From Leptotrichia sp. oral taxon 223 (GTDB lineage Bacteria; Fusobacteriota; Fusobacteriia; Fusobacteriales; Leptotrichiaceae), in contig NZ_JABXYU010000001.1 in assembly GCF_013394795.1 (NCBI RefSeq), forward strand, positions 1,550,001 through 1,614,000: a stretch of DNA of 64,000 bases. Direction: 5' to 3'. Position 1 is the stretch's first letter, and each line of letters opens with the position of its first letter. This document shows positions 52,594-61,293 of this stretch, in pieces. A program made the translations under genes and the position numbers. Below the pieces are notes generated by a model that saw only the letters and a list, made by a program, of their open reading frames with translations, made no database searches and was not told the DNA's origin.

Positions 52594-53328
52594 TTATTTT
52601 AATTTTTTAAAAACTTCTCCTATGTTTTCGTGTATAACTAAATTTGCAAAATTGTCTTGTTCAGTCTTAGATTTATTTATTAACACGAGATTTTTTCCTT
52701 GAAAATAATGTATAAGGGAAGCAGCTGGATACACAATAAGGGAAGTTCCGCCAATAATTAGCGTATCAGCTTTGGATATTTCGTTTATTGCTTTTCTAAA
52801 AGTATCTGGATCAGGAACTTCTTCATACAAAGTAACATCTGGTTTTATAATTCCGCCACATTTTGAACAATGAGGGATGTTTTCAGTGTCACAGATTTCT
52901 AAAAATTCTTCCAGATTGTATTTTTTACCGCAAATAACACAAGTATTGCTGTCAACAGTTCCGTGCAGCTTCAAGACATTTTTACTTCCAGCCATTTCAT
53001 GCAGACAGTCGATATTTTGAGTAATAACAGCCGTCAATTTTCCATCTTGTTCCAGCCCTGCCAAATATTTATGAGCAAAATTTGGTTTTGCATCGGGATA
53101 AACAAGATGTTTTTTATAAAAGTCATAAAATTCTTCTGGATATTTTTCGTACATTGTGTGGGAAACAAGTTCTTCTGGAGAAAAATTCCTATCAAGTTTT
53201 AGATTGTAGACTCCGTCTGCACTTCTAAAATCAGGAATGCCAGATTCTGTGGAAACACCTGCACCTCCAAAAAAGACGATTCTTTTGCTTTCATCAATTA
53301 TTTTTTGAAGTAAACTTATTTTATCCAT
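52594..53328 (-). CDS. cobB: NAD-dependent protein deacylase (sirtuin)
   Basis: This 244-residue protein matches bacterial sirtuins, which remove acetyl or other acyl groups from lysines using NAD. The NAD-binding GGAGVSTESGIPDFRS is at about residues 18-33, TQNIDCLHEMAGS and the catalytic histidine in LKLHGTVDS follow, and two CxxC pairs (CVICG, CSKCG) bind zinc. I chose the ATG at 53328 with AAGGTG just upstream, rather than the GTG at 53337. The usual length is 230-250. Confidence 0.93.
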   Translation of the reverse strand: MDKISLLQKIIDESKRIVFFGGAGVSTESGIPDFRSADGVYNLKLDRNFSPEELVSHTMYEKYPEEFYDFYKKHLVYPDAKPNFAHKYLAGLEQDGKLTAVITQNIDCLHEMAGSKNVLKLHGTVDSNTCVICGKKYNLEEFLEICDTENIPHCSKCGGIIKPDVTLYEEVPDPDTFRKAINEISKADTLIIGGTSLIVYPAASLIHYFQGKNLVLINKSKTEQDNFANLVIHENIGEVFKKLK

Positions 53329-53428
53329 TTTTATCACCTTGCTTTTTTTACTTTATTTTTCTATTATTGTTATTATTAAACCCACCATTGAAATAGAGGG
53401 CTTTTTTAAAAAATTTATTGTAAAAAAA

Positions 53429-54361
53429 TTATAAATATTTCAATTTTCCTCTAAAATCTTCAATAGTTTTGTATCCTTTTTTATCCATAATAGCTTTTAA
53501 TTCGTTAGTTATTCTCTCAAAAGCAGCAGGCCCTTCCTTGTGCAAAGTTGTACCAATTTGAACCATGCTAGCTCCACATAGAATATGCTCAAAAGCATCC
53601 TGCCCTGTAAGAACTCCGCCTGTTCCAATAATTTTAATAGATGGATTCAATCTTTTGTAAAATGCGTGAACATTGGCAAGAGCGGTTGGTTTTATATATT
53701 TTCCGCCAATTCCTCCAAATCCATTTTTAGGTTTTATTACAACGCTTTCATCTTCAATTACAAGCCCGTTTCCAATGCTGTTTACACAGTTTATGAATGT
53801 CAATGGAAATTTATTGAATACTGCGGCTGCCTGATCGAAGTGGACAATGTCGAAGTAAGGAGGCAATTTTACTCCAAGCGGCTTTTTAAAATATGAAAAA
53901 ATATCTGTTAATAATTTTTCAGTAGTTTCCAGATCATAGGCAATTTGTGGTTTTCCTGGCACATTTGGACAAGACAGGTTAAGTTCTGTTATCCCGTTAA
54001 AATTACTTTCCTGAACTTTTTTTAGTAATGCGTGAGTATCTTCTGTTGACATTCCAACTAATGAGAAAAAGAAAGTTCTGTTAGGATGTGTTTTCTGTAA
54101 TTCCAGTAAATAATCTAGATAGTAGTCAAATCCCAAATTTGGAAGCCCCATTGAATTTATACTTCCTAAAGCTGTGTCGTGGTATCTAGGCTCAGGATTT
54201 CCAGGACGTGGCTGTAATGTAGCAGTTTTTGTGACAAATGTTCCAGCCTGTGAATTTATCACTTGTTCCAGTTCATTTCTGTCATAGCAGCAAACTCCCG
54301 CCGCATTCATAAAGCAGTTTTCAAATTCAAAGTTGCCAATGTGTGTTTTTGTAGTTGCCAT
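53429..54361 (-). CDS. pyrD: Dihydroorotate dehydrogenase, class 1A
   Basis: This 310-residue cytosolic flavoenzyme oxidises dihydroorotate to orotate in pyrimidine synthesis. The class 1A (fumarate-dependent, homodimeric) type is supported by the cysteine base in [18 protein letters not shown] and by [17 protein letters not shown]. No PyrK-type partner gene lies nearby. The C-terminal FMN-phosphate region is [36 protein letters not shown] lies before the ATG. It is separate from other pyr genes in this window. Confidence 0.92.
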   Translation of the reverse strand: MATTKTHIGNFEFENCFMNAAGVCCYDRNELEQVINSQAGTFVTKTATLQPRPGNPEPRYHDTALGSINSMGLPNLGFDYYLDYLLELQKTHPNRTFFFSLVGMSTEDTHALLKKVQESNFNGITELNLSCPNVPGKPQIAYDLETTEKLLTDIFSYFKKPLGVKLPPYFDIVHFDQAAAVFNKFPLTFINCVNSIGNGLVIEDESVVIKPKNGFGGIGGKYIKPTALANVHAFYKRLNPSIKIIGTGGVLTGQDAFEHILCGASMVQIGTTLHKEGPAAFERITNELKAIMDKKGYKTIEDFRGKLKYL

Positions 54362-54399
54362 TTTTCCTCCTAAAATTTATTATTTTATTTTTATTTAAA

Positions 54400-55440
54400 T
54401 TACAGATGTAAAGCTGACTTGTAGTATTGGATAGCTAATTTTAACTGATCCGCTTCTTCGTAAAGTTTTGCAACTTCGATGACATTGTCGGAAATTTTAA
54501 GATATTCGCTGCCTTTCAAGTTTTGCTCAGCCACATCGAATTTTCCAAGTTTTATACAGCATTTTCCAAAATTGAATTTAAGTTTTGCGTCGTCAATTTT
54601 TCTCATATCAACTTTTGCATTTTCACGTGTTTTTCCTTCAAAAAAATGGTTATAATTTGTGTAGGCAAGATTATAGTTCTTTTCATCAGCAAATATATTT
54701 CCAAGCAGTGCAAAGGCTTCCAAATGATTTTCGTCTGCAAGCAATGTCAAATAGTGTTTTGCAAGAGTCATGTTATTTTTGTCGGTATAGAGTTTTGAAA
54801 GAACTTCCTGCGCTCTTTTGTTATCAAAATCATCCGCCGCTGTTTTGAGATGTCTTTCGGCAGTTTCAATATCCTGTTTTTCTCCATACAGTTTTCCAAG
54901 TAAATAATACGATTCACCATTATCTTTGGCTTTATGTAAATATTCTTCAGCCAGATCAACCTGTCCGTTGTCATAATAAATTTTGGCAAGCAGCACCTGA
55001 GCTTCCTGGTCTCTCTCATCAGCAACAGGTTTTAAATAATCTATTGCCAGATTTTTCTTTTTATATAGATAATACAATTTTCCCAGATTATATTGAGCTT
55101 TCTGATTCCCATTATTTATTGCCAGTTTGTAATAATATTCTGCCATTTCAAAGTTGGATTTTCTTTTGTAAACCGTCCCGAGTTTGTCCTGCAGTTCAAA
55201 ATCTCCACCGTCAGCAATTTTTTTTAAGTATTTTTCGGCCAGATTCAGTTTATCATATTTAAGATAAATGTCCGCAAGTATGAGAAAAGCCTTTCTGCTT
55301 CCACTTTTTGCCGCTTCCTTCAAATATTTTTCAGCCAAGATGTCAGAACCGCTGTCATAGTAACTTTTTCCCATTTCATACAATCGCCCTGAATTATCGT
55401 TTTCCATATTATCGAAACTTTCAAATTCGATATTTTCCAT
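54400..55440 (-). CDS. Tetratricopeptide/Sel1-like repeat protein
   Basis: This 346-residue protein is built almost wholly of 30-36-residue helical repeats with the pattern A..YL..AA..G...A...LA.IY (for example LAEKYLKEAAKSGSRKAFLILADIY and LAKHYLTLLADENHLEAFALLGNIF, about nine units). It has no signal peptide, so it is probably a cytoplasmic scaffold for protein-protein contacts. AGGAGG precedes the ATG. The partner is unknown. It lies 38 bases upstream of pyrD but the functions look unrelated. Confidence 0.8.
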   Translation of the reverse strand: MENIEFESFDNMENDNSGRLYEMGKSYYDSGSDILAEKYLKEAAKSGSRKAFLILADIYLKYDKLNLAEKYLKKIADGGDFELQDKLGTVYKRKSNFEMAEYYYKLAINNGNQKAQYNLGKLYYLYKKKNLAIDYLKPVADERDQEAQVLLAKIYYDNGQVDLAEEYLHKAKDNGESYYLLGKLYGEKQDIETAERHLKTAADDFDNKRAQEVLSKLYTDKNNMTLAKHYLTLLADENHLEAFALLGNIFADEKNYNLAYTNYNHFFEGKTRENAKVDMRKIDDAKLKFNFGKCCIKLGKFDVAEQNLKGSEYLKISDNVIEVAKLYEEADQLKLAIQYYKSALHL

Positions 55441-55799
55441 AAAATAAACCTCCTGTTTTTCAATATTTATTTTTTTTCTCCAAATTTATTATTCAAAGTT
55501 TGGAGTTTAAATTTAAAATTATTACATTATTATATTATACTATATTTTTTTATATTTGTCATATTATTTCAGAAAAATAAAAAAATTTTTAAATAATTTT
55601 TTATAATTTTAGATTTTTAGTTAATAAACTTTATTCAAAACAGTTGCATAATTTATTATTTTGATGATTTTAAAATACATTCTTAATAAGGTAAATTATA
55701 TAAATAAAAAATGCACCTCAAAACTTTTTAATTTTCATTAACCAGTTTATTGGTACATATTCTTTTTGCTTAATATTTTGTTTTTTTAGAGCTTTAAAA
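55441..55799. other. Gene-free AT-rich interval
   Basis: These 359 bases between the TPR gene and trxB hold only very AT-rich sequence. I see no open frame with a ribosome site, no strong hairpin and no copy of the dispersed repeat. They must contain the TPR promoter and the trxB transcript end, but neither is clear. Confidence 0.5.
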
Positions 55800-56735
55800 T
55801 TATAAGCTGTTTTCCCTTAAATATTCTTCCACGTCAAGTCCTGCAATTGCTCCGCTTCCTGCCGCAATTATTGCCTGCTGGTATCTGTTGTCCTGAACAT
55901 CACCTGCTGCGAAAATTCCAGTAGCACTTGTTTTGGAGGATTTTCCTTTTGTTACAATGTAGCCTCTGTCGTCAATTTCGATTTTTCCTTCAAGGAATTT
56001 TGTGTTTGGAGTTCTTCCAATTGCTACAAAAATTCCATCTGCTGCTAGAGTTTCAGTTTCGCCTGTCTTGTTATTTATGAGCTCTATTCCTGTAACTTTT
56101 TCATCGGCTAGCACTTTTTTGGGAGTGTAGTCTAGTTTCCATTCGATTTTGCTGTTGTCTTTTGCTCTTTTTTGCATAATTGCTGAAGCACGTAACGTAT
56201 CTCTTCTGTGAATAACTGTAACTTTGTTGGCAAATTTTGTTAAAAAGACAGCTTCTTCCATCGCAGTATCGCCACCACCGATTACAACGACATCTTTTCC
56301 ACGGTAGAAAAATCCATCACAAGTGGCACATGCACTAACTCCTTTTCCGATATTTTCCTTTTCGTTTTCAATTCCAAGATATTTTGCACTTGCCCCTGTT
56401 GATAAAATTACCGTTTTTGTTTTTATAATATTTCCATTATCCAAATGTAATTTAAATGTTTTTTTCCCATTATTTTCAATATCTTCAATGTCCTTTACAA
56501 CAGCCTGTAAAAATTCAGTTCCAAAATTTTTGGATTGAGCCTTTATGTCTTCTATTAGCTGCGGGCCTGAAATTCCCTGTGGAAATCCTGGAAAGTTTTC
56601 AACTTCGGTTGTTGTTGTCAATTGCCCACCTGGCTCCATTCCATTTATAATTATATTTTTTAATCCTGCACGGCTTAAATAAATTGCGGCTGTCAGTCCT
56701 GCCGGCCCTGAACCGATAATTACTGAATCATACAT
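55800..56735 (-). CDS. trxB: Thioredoxin reductase
   Basis: This 311-residue flavoprotein passes electrons from NADPH to thioredoxin. The FAD motif GSGPAGLTAAIYLSRAG is at residues 8-24, the redox-active CATCDG is near 136-141, the NADPH motif GGGDTAMEEA follows, and the C-terminal FAD site is GIFAAGDVQDNRYQQ. It lies 165 bases downstream of trxA on the same strand. A hairpin lies between the genes, so trxB may be read partly through it. AGGAATG precedes the ATG. Confidence 0.95.
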   Translation of the reverse strand: MYDSVIIGSGPAGLTAAIYLSRAGLKNIIINGMEPGGQLTTTTEVENFPGFPQGISGPQLIEDIKAQSKNFGTEFLQAVVKDIEDIENNGKKTFKLHLDNGNIIKTKTVILSTGASAKYLGIENEKENIGKGVSACATCDGFFYRGKDVVVIGGGDTAMEEAVFLTKFANKVTVIHRRDTLRASAIMQKRAKDNSKIEWKLDYTPKKVLADEKVTGIELINNKTGETETLAADGIFVAIGRTPNTKFLEGKIEIDDRGYIVTKGKSSKTSATGIFAAGDVQDNRYQQAIIAAGSGAIAGLDVEEYLRENSL

Positions 56736-56822
56736 ATTTTTTCATCATTCCTTTTTTAGTGATTTTTATTTTTATAAATTATGATAAGAGATCATAATCA
56801 CAAAGTTTCTTTTTTAACATTA

Positions 56823-56859
56823 AAGTCTAGCAAAATTGAAAAAAACAACCGCTAGACTT
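56823..56859. terminator. Hairpin between trxA and trxB
   Basis: AAGTCTAGC at 56823-56831 pairs perfectly with GCTAGACTT at 56851-56859. The minus-strand T-run is short, so it could be a leaky terminator after trxA or a processing signal. Confidence 0.55.
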
Positions 56860-56900
56860 CTTTTATAAATAAATATATCTTTAAATAACGTATTTTTATC

Positions 56901-57212
56901 TTACAATACTTGGTTTATTTCTTCGTAAAGTGATTCTTTTGAGTGTAAACCAACTAATTTTTTAACAGGCTTTCCATCCTTGAATAAAATTAATGTAGGA
57001 ATGCTTTGGATTCCAAAAGATTGTGCTAGTTCCAATTGTTCGTCCACGTTTACTTTTCCAATTGTAGCTTTTCCTTCCATTTCACTTGAAAATTCTTCAA
57101 TAATAGGAAGCTGCATTTTACAAGGTCCACACCATTCTGCCCAGAAATCCACTAGAGCCACCCCATTTGCAATGCTTTGTTCAAAATTATCTTTATTTAA
57201 ACTTAATGCCAT
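56901..57212 (-). CDS. trxA: Thioredoxin
   Basis: This 103-residue protein has the classical WCGPC active site near residues 28-32 (DFWAEWCGPCKMQLPI) and the cis-proline loop QSIPTLILF. It is the cytoplasmic disulfide reductant and would feed MsrA. GAGGTTGATG precedes the ATG. The promoter is probably TTGATT-17-CATAAT on the minus strand just below 57308, next to a 26-bp palindrome. The divergent neighbour is an ArsR-rhodanese regulator. Confidence 0.96.
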   Translation of the reverse strand: MALSLNKDNFEQSIANGVALVDFWAEWCGPCKMQLPIIEEFSSEMEGKATIGKVNVDEQLELAQSFGIQSIPTLILFKDGKPVKKLVGLHSKESLYEEINQVL

Positions 57213-57307
57213 TTTACATCAACCTCTTTCTTTAGTCATTTTTGTTAAGTTTGTAATTTATAGTTTATTTTTTAAAATAATTATGTTATACTATCTTTAG
57301 AAAATCA

Positions 57308-57333
57308 ACTATTCAATTAACTAATTGAATAGT
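57308..57333. promoter_or_regulatory. Perfect palindromic operator next to the trxA promoter
   Basis: Twelve-base arms (ACTATTCAATTA at 57308-57319 and its complement at 57322-57333) flank a two-base centre with no mismatch. The core ATTCAAT...ATTGAAT resembles known ArsR/SmtB operators. It abuts the probable -35 box of trxA. The neighbouring ArsR-family protein is the natural candidate to bind it. Confidence 0.65.
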
Positions 57334-57507
57334 ATCATATTTAAAATAAATTGTCAATATTTTTATTACAAAATTTTAAAAATGTGCTCAAACTGCTTCA
57401 ATATTAAATTGGTTAAGGTCAAATGAACTTGGGGCTTAAAATAATCATAACTTTTGAATTTAATGAGATTTAGTATAGATGTGGAAAATAGAAAGGAGCT
57501 TAATTAA

Positions 57508-58164
57508 ATGGATAAAATATGTGAAAACTATAAAAATAGCCTGTATTCAGGATTGTCAAAAATTGGAAAATGCCTGTCCAGCGAAAAAAGAATCGAAATA
57601 CTGGATTTACTTGTACAGGGCTCAAAAACTGTGGAAAGTATTTCAAATGAAACAGGGATGAGTATTGCCAACACTTCAAGGCACTTGCAGGTTTTAAAGG
57701 ATGGAAATTTGGTTATTAGTGAAAAAAAGGGAAATTATGTTGTTTATGAAATCGCAAATACGCAAATAATTGATTTGGTGTATCTTTTAATTGGGGTAGG
57801 AGAGCAGCAACTGGCAGATATTCAGCGAATACACAATGAGTTTAATGATAGCTGCATGAAAATCCGTCCAATTACTTTGGAGCAGGCTTACGAAATGGCA
57901 AAAGACAGAGAAGCTTTAATAATAGATTTACGTCCGGAAGATGAATTTAATTCAAGTCATATAGAAAACGCAATAAATATTCCAATGAAAAATCTTGAAA
58001 AAAATTTAAAGAAATTACCAAAAGATAAGGAAATAATCGTTTATTGCAGAGGACGGAACTGCGCCTATGCAAATCTTGCTTCCAAACTCTTGAATGACAA
58101 TGGATTTCATGCTTACAGCCTGAATCAAAGTTATTATGATTGGCAAAAATATGATAATTTTTGA
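57508..58164 (+). CDS. ArsR-family regulator fused to a rhodanese domain
   Basis: This 218-residue protein has an ArsR/SmtB winged helix at about residues 15-95 (SSEKRIEILDLLVQGSKTVESIS, then TSRHLQVLKDGNLV) and a rhodanese domain at about 120-215. The rhodanese loop CRGRNCAY near residue 180 has the catalytic cysteine plus a second cysteine five residues later. Such fusions are known as thiol or persulfide sensors. Its place opposite trxA, with a perfect palindrome between, suggests that it senses sulfur or oxidant stress and controls thioredoxin genes. AAAGGAGC lies before the ATG. Confidence 0.88.
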   Translation: MDKICENYKNSLYSGLSKIGKCLSSEKRIEILDLLVQGSKTVESISNETGMSIANTSRHLQVLKDGNLVISEKKGNYVVYEIANTQIIDLVYLLIGVGEQQLADIQRIHNEFNDSCMKIRPITLEQAYEMAKDREALIIDLRPEDEFNSSHIENAINIPMKNLEKNLKKLPKDKEIIVYCRGRNCAYANLASKLLNDNGFHAYSLNQSYYDWQKYDNF

Positions 58165-58185
58165 GTTTGATTGTAAAAATAATAA

Positions 58186-58220
58186 AGAGACTATTTCAAA
58201 AAACTTTTGAGACAGCCTCT
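58186..58220. terminator. Bidirectional terminator between the ArsR-rhodanese gene and the nucleotidase
   Basis: Arms at 58186-58201 and 58205-58220 pair over 16 positions with three wobble or mismatch positions and a three-base loop, then seven T on the plus strand. Its TTTTGAGACAGCCTC arm is also the reverse complement of the GAGGCTGTCT start of the repeat at 48441. Confidence 0.75.
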
Positions 58221-58226
58221 ATTTTT

Positions 58227-60020
58227 TTAATATTTGAATTTTACATTTGAAGATTCAGGTCTTCCAACTGATTTTTTCTCTTTAACGTAGTTTATAAAAG
58301 ATGTTTCAACACCTAAATGTGTATTTACCCCTTCTCTTCCAGGAGTTGAAGTAATTTTACCAAACGTTGCATATCCATCTTTTCCTGCAGCAATATATGA
58401 GTTTGTTCCTACAGTATAAGTTTTTCCTGCATCAATTGGAACCCATTTATTTGTTTTTGCATCAAGCACCTCCACTTTTTTAACTCTTGTTCCAAGAGTT
58501 CCTGCCTTAGTTGCCTCAAATCTTATTCCTGCTCCATATGGGAATGCTCCTGAAGATCCTCCGTCAAGTGCAAAATTCAGTGCATCTTCTATTACCTGTT
58601 TTATTTCTGCACCATTCATTTTCAGAATATAGATTGTATTTGAAGTAAACGGAAGCAATGTATAGGCATCATCATATGAAATTTTTCCAGGTACCAATGA
58701 AATTCTGATTCCCCCTGAATTCATTATTACCATGTCAACGTTACCTGTTCCCATATTTTTAAGCATATGCAGAACTGTTTCAGATACAAGTGTTGTAGCA
58801 AGTGATCCCTCAGGATTTTTATCATTAGGTATTCTGTTTGCTGATCCACCAGGAATTTCCTGTGTTATATTTCCTATTTCCTTTTTACCAAGTTCATTTT
58901 TTTCTGCTTTATATCTTGCAAGCACTTTTTGAGCAGTAGGGTCTTCCTTAACAAATTTTATATCTTTACGGCTGTTTATATATTTGATAATATCTTCTCT
59001 TTCTTTTCCTTGAAGCTCGCTTTTTTCACCTTTATCATTTTTAACTTCAAATGAGCTGTCACCAATAACTATTGTAGGCTCTGCTTTTAGTTCAGTTATT
59101 ACACCTTTATCATCAAATTTAACTTTCATATTTCCAACCATATGTGAGTAACACCATGCTTCTGCAACATACACAGGTTCTCCTGCTGGTGACATTATTT
59201 TTTTAGGATATTCTGCAACAGGTTTTAATCCATATTCTTTATAGTTTTCTCCCAATAGATAGTGAGTATCTCCTGTAATAATCACGTCTATTCCCGAAAC
59301 TTTTTCGGCGATTTCAAGATTTTTTTCATATCCTGCATGTGATAGGAAAATTATCTTGTTGATTCCTTTTGCCTGAAGTTCTGCTACCATTTTTTTGGCT
59401 GTTTCAACTTCATCGTGAAATTTTATATCTTTTCCAGGACTTGAAGATTCAATGGTTTTTCCTACTACATCTAATCCCACAATGGCAACATCCTGTCCAT
59501 CTATTTTTTTAATTACGTAAGGAGTCCATTTTCCCTCCAAAATACTTCCCTTATCAGGAATAACATTAGCTGAAACTACAGGTATCTTTAATTCATCAAG
59601 GAAATTTTTTAAGACAGTATTACCATCATCAAATTCATGATTTCCTAAAGTGAACAAGTCAAAATGTCCTACATTCATAAGTGCCGCATCAGCTTTTCCT
59701 TTAAACAAAGTGTAATACAATGTTCCAGAAAGAGCATCTCCTGCATGCAATACCAGATTATTTTTACTAGATTTTTTTAAATCTGCTATTCTTTGAATCA
59801 TTCTTGGCATTCCACCAACATTGACAGTAACTTTTTTCCCATTAAGAACTAAGTCCATTTTTTCTTCTTCAAGATGTGAATGGTGATCGTTAATGTGGAT
59901 TAAATTCAACTCCAATGTTTTAGCAGAAAGTTTGTTTTTTGAAGCTGTTTTTTTTCTAGTTGCTCCCATAGCTGATATGCTTATAGCTGCCGCTAAGCCC
60001 AATAAAATTAATTTTTTCAT
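58227..60020 (-). CDS. Secreted 5'-nucleotidase/UshA-family metallophosphatase
   Basis: This 597-residue exported enzyme has a signal peptide (LILLGLAAAISISAMG) and a calcineurin-like metallophosphatase domain (INDHHSHLEEEK near residue 43, LFTLGNHEFDDG near 127, ITGDTHY near 245). A C-terminal 5'-nucleotidase domain follows (about 360-560), with NSGGIRISL and FPYGAGIRFE. It probably hydrolyses extracellular or periplasmic nucleotides to nucleosides for uptake. AAGGAGGAAAC precedes the ATG. It appears monocistronic. Confidence 0.9.
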   Translation of the reverse strand: MKKLILLGLAAAISISAMGATRKKTASKNKLSAKTLELNLIHINDHHSHLEEEKMDLVLNGKKVTVNVGGMPRMIQRIADLKKSSKNNLVLHAGDALSGTLYYTLFKGKADAALMNVGHFDLFTLGNHEFDDGNTVLKNFLDELKIPVVSANVIPDKGSILEGKWTPYVIKKIDGQDVAIVGLDVVGKTIESSSPGKDIKFHDEVETAKKMVAELQAKGINKIIFLSHAGYEKNLEIAEKVSGIDVIITGDTHYLLGENYKEYGLKPVAEYPKKIMSPAGEPVYVAEAWCYSHMVGNMKVKFDDKGVITELKAEPTIVIGDSSFEVKNDKGEKSELQGKEREDIIKYINSRKDIKFVKEDPTAQKVLARYKAEKNELGKKEIGNITQEIPGGSANRIPNDKNPEGSLATTLVSETVLHMLKNMGTGNVDMVIMNSGGIRISLVPGKISYDDAYTLLPFTSNTIYILKMNGAEIKQVIEDALNFALDGGSSGAFPYGAGIRFEATKAGTLGTRVKKVEVLDAKTNKWVPIDAGKTYTVGTNSYIAAGKDGYATFGKITSTPGREGVNTHLGVETSFINYVKEKKSVGRPESSNVKFKY

Positions 60021-60117
60021 GTTTCCTCCTTATAAGTTTTTATTTTTTCAATATGATTATATCCTGACTTTTTTAAAAATCAAGAATAATTTAATATTTT
60101 TCAAATATACTTAAACT

Positions 60118-60209
60118 TCTTTAAAATCAAATCATTAAAAATTAAAGAGACTTAAAATTTGAGTAAATCATAACTTTTAAATTCTGTTTTAAAGTAGTTT
60201 TATTGTAAT
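60118..60209 (+). repeat. Dispersed intergenic repeat copy
   Basis: This is the clearest copy of the repeat family. In order it carries TTTAAAATCAAAT, TTTGAGTAAATC, ATAACTTTTAAATTCTG and TTTTAAAGTAGTTTTATTG, matching 23694-23795 in order and spacing. It fills the gap between the nucleotidase gene and the next gene. Confidence 0.55.
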
Positions 60210-60620
60210 TTATTTATCCAAACGATTTTCTTTTATTAAATCAAAATATTTATTTAATGACGGGGAACCAAAGTTATTTAACCATTCCTGTTTTGGAATT
60301 GTGCAGTATTTGGAATAATATTTTGTGGTAACATTTACGGGATTTTTTTCATTCCCGAATAATCCTTCCTCCTGTATTATTCTTCCATAAGTGCTTAAAG
60401 AAGAATTAAATGTATCTATCATTTCCATATTTTTGTTATCTTCGTGAAATGAACGGAGCAAAACCTGCTTTATAATAAATCTGCATCGAAAGTCCCCCGG
60501 AAATATTTCCTGCACGTTTTTAAAAGTATCATCAAATTTTTTATCTTTAAAGGGATCTTTTATATTTCCAAACGAAATTATATTCATCATCAAAAATAAA
60601 TATATTGCCACTTTTTTCAT
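60210..60620 (-). CDS. Small exported protein of unknown function
   Basis: This 136-residue protein has a signal peptide (KKVAIYLFLMMNIISFG, cleavage near residue 18) and a short mature part with two cysteines (FRCRFIIKQ and YCTIPKQEW). It matches no family I can name. I chose the ATG at 60620 because AAAGGAT lies upstream; a TTG at 60626 is also in frame. Both of its flanks are occupied by copies of the dispersed repeat. Confidence 0.62.
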   Translation of the reverse strand: MKKVAIYLFLMMNIISFGNIKDPFKDKKFDDTFKNVQEIFPGDFRCRFIIKQVLLRSFHEDNKNMEMIDTFNSSLSTYGRIIQEEGLFGNEKNPVNVTTKYYSKYCTIPKQEWLNNFGSPSLNKYFDLIKENRLDK

Positions 60621-60662
60621 AAACAACCATCCTTTCTTTTTATTCTAAAAACTAAAAACTAT

Positions 60663-60760
60663 ATTCAACGTATTCAAAAATAGAATTCTGTATTAATATA
60701 TTCACAACTTTTGAATTTAGTTTTAAAATGACATCACTACTATATTATAACCTGATTTTA
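60663..60760 (+). repeat. Dispersed intergenic repeat copy upstream of the small exported protein
   Basis: GAATTCTG, TATTCACAACTTTTGAATTTAG, TTTTAAAATG and ATATTATAACC occur in the same order as in the copies at 60118 and 57391, though more diverged. The rest of the 60627-61293 gap holds the PTS promoter and leader. Confidence 0.4.
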
Positions 60761-60950
60761 AAAAAATGCACATTAATTTTTTTAAATTTTAAAACTATAT
60801 TTAAAATATAATTTAAAGTATACGTTTCAAAGCAGGAATGTTTTTTTAGTTTAATAATTTTAAAATGGCAAAAAACAGCATAAAATAATTTAAAATTTAA
60901 AATGTTTTATTATTTTTATGAAATATTTGCAAAAAAATGCAAAAAAACGC

Positions 60951-61029
60951 TTGACTTTATAGAAATTAAAGTTATAATATTAAAGAGGAATAATATGAAA
61001 CTAAGTGAAACTAAAAATAATACTTAGTT
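60951..61029 (+). promoter_or_regulatory. Promoter and structured leader of the PTS gene
   Basis: TTGACT at 60951-60956 and TATAAT at 60973-60978 (16 bases apart) lie 316 bases before the PTS start. Just downstream, AACTAAGT (60999-61006) and ACTTAGTT (61022-61029) form a perfect eight-base hairpin. It overlaps a ten-codon frame at 60995-61027 preceded by AGAGG. A second inverted repeat (CAATCCA and TGGATTG) lies around 61128-61180. The long leader suggests post-initiation control, but no known antiterminator site is recognised. Confidence 0.5.
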
Positions 61030-61293
61030 AGAAAATAAAGATTAAATTAGAAATAAAATCAAATTGTTTTAAAATATAGCAATTCCAGTTTAAAATGAGA
61101 GTAGAAGGTTAGGCTGTATCTGTAATCAATCCATTGATTTTTACATATTTTTACTCCAATTTTTTAGTGGATTGACTATAAATATAAAATTTTAATTGTG
61201 CAGCTCAAAATGCAGGAGTTGACTAATTTTTAAAAATTAAATTTTAGGACAGTTTGAAAAAATTTAATATTATAATTTTATTTGGAGGATGTT

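Noticed and set aside
60995-61027. A ten-codon leader peptide gene
   Set aside because: The AGAGG site falls at the predicted transcription start, so little or no leader would remain for ribosome binding. I kept it only as a note within the leader feature.
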